Positions 56,578 through 64,000 of a stretch of 64,000 nucleotides of DNA are shown in pieces. Positions within the stretch are counted from its first letter, which is position 1, and every line of letters starts with the position of its first letter. This stretch comes from JANJWP01 sp964540725 (GTDB lineage Bacteria; Patescibacteriota; Gracilibacteria; BD1-5; UBA2023), in assembly GCA_964540725.1 (NCBI GenBank), contig CAZINU010000005.1, positions 1 to 64,000 of the forward strand. Reading direction: 5' to 3'. The notes beneath the pieces were generated by a model. The model saw nothing but the letters and a program-made list of their open reading frames with translations. It was not told where the DNA came from and did not search any database. Position numbers and translations under genes: made by a program.

Positions 56578-58383
56578 ATGCGGACCATCCTTTCTTCCGA
56601 AATCCGTTCCAAATATCTCGAGTTTTTCAAAACGAAACACCACGCCGTCATTCCGTCGGCTCCGGTCGTCCCCGAAAACGACCCGTCCGTCCTGTTCAAC
56701 ACGGCCGGAATGCAGCCGCTCGTTCCGTACCTTCTGGGCGAACGGCACCCGCTTGGAAAGCGCATTGCCGACGTTCAGAAGTGCATCCGTACCAACGATA
56801 TCGACGAAGTGGGCGACGATACCCACCTCACGTTCTTCGAAATGCTCGGGAACTGGTCGCTCGGCGACTACTTCAAACGGGAATCCATCGCGTGGTCATG
56901 GGAATTCCTCACCGACCCCAAGTGGCTCGGGCTCGACGCGAAAATGATTTCCGTTACGGTGTTCGAGGGCGACGAGAACGCCCCTCGCGACGACGAATCC
57001 GCCGAAATTTGGAAATCCTTGGGCATGCCCACCGAGCGCATCGCCTACCTTCCGGCCGAAGACAACTGGTGGGCCGCCGGCCCGACCGGCCCCTGCGGAC
57101 CGGATACCGAAATCTTCTACTGGGTCGGGGAAGGGGAGCCGCAGGGAAATAAGGGGACCCATTCGAAACAGTGGATGGAAATCTGGAACAACGTCTTCAT
57201 GCAGTACAACCGCATCGACGCTTCCACCTTGGAGAAATTGCCCGCACCCTGCGTAGACACGGGAATGGGGTTGGAGCGGTGTACCGTGACGCTGAACGGC
57301 CTGAAGAGCGTTTACGAAACCGACGTGTTCACCGACGTGCTCGGCATGATCCGCGACATGGTAGGGGCCGGCAACTACGTCGAAACCTCGGCCCGCATCA
57401 TCGCCGACCACCTTCGTGCCGCCACTCACATGATTGCCGACGGGGTCGTTCCGAAGAACGTCGACCAGGGCTACGTGCTTCGCCGCCTTATTCGCCGCGC
57501 TATCCGCGAAGCCTACAAGATGGGCTACGAGCAGGCGTTTACGGCCGACATCGCGAAACTCTACGTCGCCAAATTCGAGGACGTGTACGAGAGCGTGAAA
57601 GCGAATGCCGACAAAATCGTCGCGGAACTCGCGAAGGAGGAGGAGAAGTTTTCGAAATCGATCAAAGACGGCATGCGCGAGTTCGACAAGCTCGTGAAGG
57701 GGTACGAAATCGCCTTCGAGAAGACCGGACAGAAAATCACCCAAATCGCGGGTTCGAAGGCGTTCACCCTCTTCGATACTTTCGGGTTCCCCTTCGAAAT
57801 GACCGTGGAACTGGCGAAGGAACGCGGGCTCACCGTCGACGAAGAAGGGTTCAAGACCGCCTTCGCCAAGCACCAGGAACTCTCCCGAACCGCCGCCGAA
57901 GGCAAGTTCAAGGGAGGATTGGGCGACCAGTCCGGCGAAACCGTCGCGCTCCACTCCGCTTGCCACCTCATGTTGGCAGCCCTTCGTAAGGTGCTCGGCA
58001 ACCACGTCATGCAGGCGGGGTCGAACATTACGGCCGAACGCCTCCGCTTCGACTTCACGCATGGCGACAAGATGACGAGCGAGCAGATTGCCGCCGTCGA
58101 AGCCTACGTCAACGAAGCCATCGCCTCCGGCCTCTCGGTAACCGTCTCCGAGGAAGCCAAAGAGAGCGCGAAAAACCGGGGCGTTCTCGGCGCGTTCTGG
58201 GAAAAGTACCCCGACGTCGTAAAGGTCTACAAAATGGTCGGCGGCAACGGTACCGTCTATTCCGAAGAACTCTGCGGCGGCCCCCACGTGGAAACGTCCG
58301 CGGACATGGGGCGGTTCAAAATTGCCAAAGAAGAAGCGTCGTCGTCCGGTGTCCGCCGCATTAAGGCGGTGTTGGAGAAATAA
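56578..58383 (+). CDS. alaS: Alanyl-tRNA synthetase, short form
   Basis: A 601-residue class II AlaRS that charges tRNA-Ala. Motif 1/2 region (LFNTAGMQPLVPYLLG; RTNDIDEVGDDTHLTFFEML), GPTGPCGPDTEIF, motif 3 GMGLERC, then the tRNA-binding helical domain and an editing domain with zinc-site elements HSACHLMLAAL and ELCGGPHVETSADMG. The usual C-terminal DHHA1/C-Ala region (about 270 residues in E. coli AlaRS of about 875) is absent, as in some reduced genomes. No UGA in frame; stop TAA. Confidence 0.95.
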   Translation: MRTILSSEIRSKYLEFFKTKHHAVIPSAPVVPENDPSVLFNTAGMQPLVPYLLGERHPLGKRIADVQKCIRTNDIDEVGDDTHLTFFEMLGNWSLGDYFKRESIAWSWEFLTDPKWLGLDAKMISVTVFEGDENAPRDDESAEIWKSLGMPTERIAYLPAEDNWWAAGPTGPCGPDTEIFYWVGEGEPQGNKGTHSKQWMEIWNNVFMQYNRIDASTLEKLPAPCVDTGMGLERCTVTLNGLKSVYETDVFTDVLGMIRDMVGAGNYVETSARIIADHLRAATHMIADGVVPKNVDQGYVLRRLIRRAIREAYKMGYEQAFTADIAKLYVAKFEDVYESVKANADKIVAELAKEEEKFSKSIKDGMREFDKLVKGYEIAFEKTGQKITQIAGSKAFTLFDTFGFPFEMTVELAKERGLTVDEEGFKTAFAKHQELSRTAAEGKFKGGLGDQSGETVALHSACHLMLAALRKVLGNHVMQAGSNITAERLRFDFTHGDKMTSEQIAAVEAYVNEAIASGLSVTVSEEAKESAKNRGVLGAFWEKYPDVVKVYKMVGGNGTVYSEELCGGPHVETSADMGRFKIAKEEASSSGVRRIKAVLEK

Positions 58384-58425
58384 GGTCGAGCTCGAAATTC
58401 CGTAAAAGCCGTTAGACCGGAGCCG

Positions 58426-59550
58426 TTAGTCCGGGATGAGGATTTTCGACCCTCCCGTCCCCGCCACTTCCGGAACGTTGAATTCGTCGAACGCTCCGGT
58501 ATTCAGGATGGATTGAACGTGCCGGGAGTACGCGCGGTCTTCCGGGTCGAAGAAAAAGAATCCCTCTTCGAGCTCCCGAACGACTTCGTCGAAATCGCGG
58601 CCGATGTCCGTAGCGTACGTTCGAACCGATTTGAACAGTCGTTGGGATTCTGCGGAATACCCCATAAGATAGCGGTTTCCGGAAGGAATTCGCCCATTTT
58701 TGGCGTGTTCGCGGTAAATTCTGGCCGCTATGGCATCGGTAAGGCCTTCGGTCAGCGCGATGGAATTTCTTCCGGCAATATCGTACGGGAAAAATTCCCT
58801 TCCTTCCGCCGGAGTGATGAAATGGTAGATGTATCCGACTCGGAATGCGGCGGTATTCCATCCTACGGTCGGTTCGTGGGCGACGGAATGCCGAAGTCGC
58901 TGCGCTCGGCGCTCTCACGGCTCCCCCTTTGCCGCCATGTAGGAAACGGTACTGGCGGAATGGACCATTTCGTGGAGGAATACCTGAAACACGAAGTCCC
59001 GGAACCCCGCTTCGTCTAATTCGACGTCCGGATAATCCCTTAAAACGTCTTCCAAGAAAAACCGGATTTTCCGGGATTTTTTCGGATTATCGAACGAATA
59101 GTTCGCGAGCCGATCGCTCCGCGTGTCGTACGGGGGACGGAGGATGTCGTCCAATCGGGTTTTCATCCGAACGATTTCGACGGAAAGTCCGGTCGTGAAA
59201 TCGTGGGGACCGTTTACGTATTTTCGTTCCTTTTTCCGCGGCCGCCGTTCCATCCGCTCGGGAAACCGTCTCGTCAGATACTCGCGGATGGCGGGAATAA
59301 CCTCGTTCGAAAGGATGTGTTCGGCAACGTTCGCGAACTCCTCCATACCCCGTTCTTCCGCCTCGTGATACGCCGCATAATCGTCTTCGGAAATTTCGTG
59401 AACGAGTACGCCCTTCGCATTGGCGCGAACGGCTGCGGAGACGTTCGAAACCGCCCCCTGCCTTCGGGCGGTTTCGAGACGGATGGAAATGTCCTCGGGA
59501 GATTTGGGAAGAACGTTGGGCATGGATTTGCTAGCAATGTTTCCGGGCAT
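58426..59550 (-). CDS. HExxH zinc metallopeptidase-like protein
   Basis: A 374-residue frame through UGA = Gly at 58915-58917 (KGEPGERRA). HExxH is present as FLHEMVHSAST (about residue 195), with a candidate third ligand in ALTEGLTDAIAARI, the EGxxD pattern of gluzincins. No signal peptide. Substrate unknown; the position beside flavoprotein and antiporter genes is not informative. ATG 59550 or 59523. Promoter TTGACT-16-TATAAA upstream. Stop TAA. Confidence 0.7.
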
Positions 59551-59575
59551 GTCGTCCCAGTGGTTCTTTTGTTAG

Positions 59576-59603
59576 TTTATACGTAAGTTCATTCGTTAGT
59601 CAA
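59576..59603 (-). promoter_or_regulatory. Promoter of the metallopeptidase gene
   Basis: Minus strand TTGACT (59603-59598), 16-base spacer, TATAAA (59581-59576). Confidence 0.7.
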
Positions 59604-59631
59604 ACGCAACGGGGAACCCTCGGCAAACCGT

Positions 59632-59659
59632 TTGGATTTTCCCCGTTTCCCGCTACTAT
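59632..59659 (+). promoter_or_regulatory. Promoter of the flavoprotein gene (leaderless)
   Basis: TTGGAT (59632-59637), 16-base spacer, TACTAT (59654-59659); six bases to the ATG. Confidence 0.6.
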
Positions 59660-59665
59660 CTCCCC

Positions 59666-60940
59666 ATGTCCCACCCAACTCCTTTCCGCATCGCCGTTAT
59701 CGGCGCCGGAGCTTCCGGAATGATGGCTGCCGCCACCATGGTCGAACTCGGCCTTCCCGCCATGGCCGTCGCGGTTTTCGATTCGAACGCGAAAATGGGG
59801 CGGAAAGTCGCCATTACGTGAGGCGGCCGATGCAATCTGACCACCGGCATCCAGTCGAAAAAGGAACTCCTTTCCAAATATCCGCGCGGTGCCGAATTTC
59901 TCGAACCGTCCCTGGGGAAATTTTCGCCCAAAAAGGTGCGGGAATGGTTCGAATCGCAGGGGTGTCCCATAAAAATCCAAGACGACTCGCGCGCGTTTCC
60001 GGTCTCCGACAAAAGTTCGGACGTCATTGCCGTTTTCGAGCGCCTGCTCGCGACGTCGGACTTTCGTCTCGGCTCGAAGGTCGTTTCGGTTCGTCGGATT
60101 CCGGACGGCCGCTTCGAGCTCGCCGTTTCGAAAGACGGGCGAATTTCCGAAGAGCGGTTCGACGCGGTCGTCGTCGCCACCGGCGGCGCCGCCTACGCGA
60201 AAACCGGGTCCGAGGGCGGGGGATACGCCTTCGCCCGCGAACTCGGCCATTCGGTCACGGCGCTCGCGCCGTCGCTCTCGGCGTTCGAAACCGCCGAGCC
60301 GTGGTGCGGCGAATTGGCCGGACTCTCGCTTCAAAATTGCGCTTTCCGCGATGCTTCGGGATGAACGCTCGCGTCCGGCGGCATGGTATTTACCCACTCG
60401 GGCATCACCGGCCCCGCCGTTTTCGCGCTCTCGGCCGCCGCCGCGTTCGAACCGGTTTCCGCCGAACGCCCGTTTTCCGTCCGGCTCGTTCCCGACGCGT
60501 CGAAACGCTTCGAAGCGTGGGACGTCGACCTTGCCGCCGCTTTCGGAAATTCCGGAGCCCGCGAGGCGAAAAACGTGCTCGCGGCGTATTTTCCGCACCG
60601 CTTCGCCGAGAAACTTCCGGCCTTCGCGAATTTCGCGGGCGAAAAAAAATCGGCGACCGTCTCCAAAGACGAGCGCCGGGCGCTTGCGCGGGTATTGGCC
60701 GAAGGCCTTCCCATCAGACTTTCCGGCCGTCGCGCCGGCGAAGAATTCGTGACCGCCTGAGGGGTCGAACTCTCCGAAATCGACGCGGAAACCCTCGAAT
60801 CGAAGCTCGTGGCGAACCTCTTCTTCACGGGCGAAGTTTTGAACGTCGACGCCGTAACGGGAGGATTCAACCTCCAAGCGTGCTGGTCGACCGGCCGGGC
60901 GGCAGGGCGGGCGATCGTAACGAAATTCGCCTCCTCTTAA
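59666..60940 (+). CDS. HI0933-family FAD-dependent oxidoreductase
   Basis: A 424-residue flavoprotein of the YhiN/HI0933 type. N-terminal FAD-binding GxGxxG: VIGAGASGMMAA. UGA codes Gly at 59819-59821 in KVAITGGGRCNLTT, at 60362-60364 (ASGGTLASGG) and at 60758-60760 in the family motif TAGGVELSEID; the first and third are canonical family glycines. C-terminal FFTGEVLNVDAVTGGFNLQ completes the FAD site. Biochemical role of the family is unsettled. Stop TAA overlaps the convergent gene's stop. Confidence 0.93.
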
Positions 60941-61638
60941 CGCCCCGACGCGAAGGCTTCGGCGAGTTCGGACATTCTCGCATTCCACCGAGAAACGTCC
61001 TCCCCGTTTCTCGAAAGCGTTTCAACCATCTCGGCGGCGATTCCCAGTTGCGTGGACGAAAGGTCCGTGCGGGCCGTGAGCGCTTCGAGATACCGGTTGA
61101 ACCACTTGTTTCGCGATACGGGGTCGGATTCGGCGAGAATCTCGACCGCGATGCGAAGGTCCGTCGGGTTCAAGGTTTCTTTCGCCGAAATCAGATCCGG
61201 ATATTCCCACCAGACGTCCAACGCCTCTGCCCCTGCAATTTCGTCTTCTCGGAAGTCGCGGAGGGAATCGCGCTTCGGAATCGTGGGAAATTTTTCGGAC
61301 AACCGGTCGATATCGGCCTTCGGGAATAGTGCGGAAACGCGAATCTGCCGACCGCTTCCGGTAAACGACGGGGAGAGTCCCAAGCCCTGCAGTCGGCCGA
61401 AGGCATGGGAGGCTTGCCGTTCCGTCCGGTAGAGCGAGAGGAAGGAGAGGCGGTTTCCGCTTCGCATGCATAGTACGATGCTATCGTGGCATAAAACGGA
61501 ATGGACGGCCGAAAGGTCGGACCGGTTCAGTTCCGATGCGACGGCATCGCGCGTCGCGTCGCAGACGGACGGATTTTTTAGCGAAGCACCGACTTCGTCC
61601 GAGTCGCGCTCGGGCGTATTTTTTTGCGTATCGTTCAT
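60937..61638 (-). CDS. Unknown protein
   Basis: A 233-residue soluble protein without UGA. Two parts: FLSLYRTERQASHAFGRLQG with an SFTGSGRQIRVSALF strand, and a helical C-terminal half (VSRNKWFNRYLEALTARTDL). No family recognised. Own promoter (TTGACT-16-TATAAA); stop TAA shares TTAA with the convergent flavoprotein gene. Confidence 0.75.
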   Translation of the reverse strand: MNDTQKNTPERDSDEVGASLKNPSVCDATRDAVASELNRSDLSAVHSVLCHDSIVLCMRSGNRLSFLSLYRTERQASHAFGRLQGLGLSPSFTGSGRQIRVSALFPKADIDRLSEKFPTIPKRDSLRDFREDEIAGAEALDVWWEYPDLISAKETLNPTDLRIAVEILAESDPVSRNKWFNRYLEALTARTDLSSTQLGIAAEMVETLSRNGEDVSRWNARMSELAEAFASGR

Positions 61639-61672
61639 GCTGGATCGATGACGGAGGAGTTCGTTCTACGTT

Positions 61673-61700
61673 TTTATAAGCATTGGTCCGACGAAGTCAA
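61673..61700 (-). promoter_or_regulatory. Promoter of the unknown gene at 61638
   Basis: Minus strand TTGACT (61700-61695), 16-base spacer, TATAAA (61678-61673), directly after the antiporter stop. Confidence 0.7.
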
Positions 61701-63860
61701 TTATTTCCCCCCGTGCAACCTCCGTGAAAGTTCGCGCTCGAACCGAAGCGCGAGTTTCGGCGAAACGATTTCTTTCGCCGACAGGTCTTCGAGAATGGTT
61801 TCTTCGGCTTCGATCAGGGATTTTTCCGTGAGCTTGGCGCTAAGTTTCCGAAGGAAATCGCGATGTTCCCTGAAGAGCGAGCGCCGTTCCTTTTCGGCGC
61901 TGTCGTGGAACGTCTTATAGAGTCCTATGACTTCCCGGAACTCGGCACGGTTTCCGACGAAATCCACCCTTCCGAGTTCCACGAGTCCTTCGAGAGCCTT
62001 CTCGGTGATGATGTGGATCGTTCGGAGTTCGAGGTACCGCTCTTTTACCGGGTCGATCTTCGGTTCGAGCCGGTCGACGACGTACTCGGTCATCCGCTCG
62101 AAAATATCCGGTTTCGGTCCCGTTCGGCGCACCCGTTCGATCTGCGATTCGCCGCGCTCCACGCGACGGATCTGCGCGGTTACCCGCTTCATGAGCCGCC
62201 CCAAGACCGATTCCGGAATTTCGTTGTACTTATACAGGTGCCGAAGCCAGAATTTTTCGATTCCGAGGGCGTGGAGCGCGGCGACCCGCCGGACGAGGTT
62301 TCAGAAATCCCCGCCTTTTTCCGCCGCGAGCCCTTCCGCGTCTTTTCGGGCGAGTTCCAGAATCTTCTCGTACTTGCCCGAAAGCAGGCGTTCCTCGTGG
62401 GCGTCGATATAGCCGTTTTTCCGAATCGAACGGACTTTCGCGATCGCTTCGGAAGCCATGAGAATGCGCCCTTCCGCATATTCGAAACGTTCGATTTCGT
62501 GCAGGGCGTCGATTTTGAACTTCCGAATGAGCGGCGCGATGGTGAGGGTTTTCACGAAGACGCTGAAGAGAACGCATCCGAGCGTGAGCGAGAGGAGGAA
62601 GTCGCGAACCGGAACCCCTTCTACCGACCATCCCGGCAATTCGAGCCCCGGGGGAACGAGCAAAACCATCATGATCGCGAGGCTTCACCGAAGCGCGCCC
62701 CACGAAAGCACGTGCTGCCACGACCTCGGAACCCGCTCCTCGGTTTTCGAAAAATTCAGAATGGAAAATACCGGATACACGCTGGCCGACCGGGCGAGCA
62801 CGACCGTCGGGACGGCCAGGAGGATGGGGAGGACGAGGGGCCTCCAATCGGTTTCCAGATTGACGAGGAGCATTCCGACGAGCACGAAGAGGAGCCCATT
62901 GGTAACGAAGGCGAAGAATTCCCAGTATTTCTCCATGACTTCCTCCACCTTCGGGCTGATTTTGTACCGGCCGTAGTTTCCGAGAACCATGGCGGCCGCC
63001 ACGGTGGCGACGATGCCGGAAACCGGGAGGACGGCGTGGTTCAGGGCTTCCGCCGCGAGGAAAGCGGTATGGGCGAGCGCGAGGGAAAGGGTGATTTCGA
63101 GGTGTTTGTCGTTACGGATCTTCTGGATGATCTTCGAGAAGGCGATACCGATGGCCGATCAAAGGAGGATGCCCGTGCCGATCATGGAGACGAACGTGAC
63201 GATGCCGTGAACGGCATGATACGCCCCGCCGAAGACGTCCCCGAGCGGCGCGAAGGCGGTTTCGAAAACGTTCGCGTGGTGCGTCGGAACCGTTCCCGGA
63301 ACGGCGAGCGATTCGACGATGCCGAGCACGACCAAAAAGAGCGCGATGGCCGTTCCGTCGTTGAAGAGGCTTTCGCCCTCGAAAATGAGTTGCAGTCGGC
63401 GCGGAACCCCGAGTTCCTTGAAGACCGCGAGGACGGCGGCCGTATCGGTCGACGAAATAAGGGCGCCGAACAGGAGGGTGACTTCGATCGGCACTTCGAT
63501 ACCGAAGAAGGCGAGCGCGTATTTTAGAACGAACGCGACGAAGAAGGTCGAGACGACGAGGGAGACGACGGCAAGAAGCCCGACCGACCGAACGTTCCGA
63601 AGAAGCTCCTTGTACCGGACGTTGTACGCCGATTCGAACAGGAGAATGGGGAGGAAGACGTAGAACAGGAGTTCCGGAGTGAGTTCGAAGTCGTCGAGAA
63701 ACCCGCCGATACCCGATTGGGCGAAGAACGCGACCGCGATGCCCGCGGCGACGAGGGCGACGGTGGCGGGAATCTTCATTCGCCGGGCCGCGTGCGAAAC
63801 GCCCGCCGCGATGACGAGGAGGCTGATGAACGACAGGGTAGAAAGAAAGAACGGGGACAT
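61701..63860 (-). CDS. NhaP-type Na+(K+)/H+ antiporter
   Basis: A 719-residue transporter joined across UGA at 63159-63161, 62685-62687 and 62301-62303 (residues 234, 392, 520). About 12 membrane helices in the first 430 residues. Family motifs: FEGESLFNDGTAIALF (ion-binding ND pair), GALISSTDTAAVLA, and SWGALRGSLAI where the UGA codes the conserved Gly. The C-terminal 290 residues are a cytoplasmic helical, charged domain, probably regulatory. ATG 63860 is chosen because the promoter -10 overlaps the upstream ATG. Stop TAA. Confidence 0.92.
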
Positions 63861-63894
63861 GTTCGGCGGAAATCGGAAAAATCGGTCGCGCCGC

Positions 63895-63922
63895 ATTGTA
63901 CCGACGACGCGGCTCCTTCCAA
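63895..63922 (-). promoter_or_regulatory. Promoter of the antiporter gene
   Basis: Minus strand TTGGAA (63922-63917), 16-base spacer, TACAAT (63900-63895). Confidence 0.6.
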
Positions 63923-63926
63923 ACGG

Positions 63927-63952
63927 AAAACGGCGCGACCGAAGTCGCGCCG
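63927..63952 (-). terminator. Terminator of a gene beyond the right edge
   Basis: CGGCGCGAC / GTCGCGCCG perfect stem followed by TTTTCCGTTT on the minus strand; a TAA at 63991-63993 may be the stop of that gene. Confidence 0.7.
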
Positions 63953-64000
63953 AGGCTCTCGGGTAACGGCCGTACGGGGGCGTTCCGCCCTTATGCCGCA

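Overview
This window comes from a bacterium that reads UGA as glycine (translation table 25). In RecQ, a glycyl-aminopeptidase-like S51 peptidase, an HI0933-family flavoprotein, a NhaP-type antiporter, a prepilin and others, in-frame UGA falls exactly where the family has an invariant glycine, while almost every gene ends in TAA or TAG. That code is known from the Gracilibacteria and Absconditabacteria (SR1/BD1-5) in the Patescibacteria/CPR. A C-terminally truncated AlaRS, a type IV pilus gene set and many leader-poor genes fit such an organism. By eye the window is GC-rich, which is unusual for described code-25 lineages.

Layout. 1-760: end of an unknown gene, tRNA-Gln and a tandem non-coding repeat built from that tRNA's own 3' end. 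769-8827 (minus): recQ, a Nudix hydrolase, a single-chain protein with two MutS-type ATPase domains, and an unknown gene. 8971-17309: deoxynucleoside kinase, pyrC-pyrD, VKOR, CorA, a phosphorylase-like protein, a Holliday-resolvase-like nuclease, RlmL-like methyltransferase and pyrophosphatase. 17557-30446: cell surface: a giant Ig-repeat protein, a prepilin-FecR-lectin protein, a histidine kinase, a repeat protein with a perfect internal duplication, an SH3 protein and a lipoprotein. 30637-34965: topA, a DUF4143 ATPase and a toxin-antitoxin locus with an antitoxin remnant. 35122-43387: pilus genes (two pilins, pilB, a PP2C phosphatase, pilC, pilT). 43668-46615: recJ, an unknown gene and a tRNA cluster (Gly, Ile, Pro, Glu). 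46616-54600: an AT-richer accessory region with dense UGA codons and small unknown genes, partitioned by repeated copies of a tRNA-like CTACCA tail followed by strong terminators; it ends at a proS-like fragment. 54935-63860: two small membrane proteins, alaS, a metalloprotease, an HI0933-like flavoprotein and a NhaP-like antiporter.

The most unusual items are (i) the family of non-coding elements next to tRNA-Gln, tRNA-Pro and tRNA-Glu whose terminal inverted repeats match the 3' end of the particular tRNA they follow; (ii) the tandem MutS-type ATPase chain; (iii) the cassette-like accretion behind tRNA-Glu; and (iv) a few genes whose only stop is UGA, which conflicts with the recoded code or points to assembly indels.

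All CDS coordinates below assume UGA = Gly and include the stop codon. Product calls rest on motif recognition only; no database search was possible.
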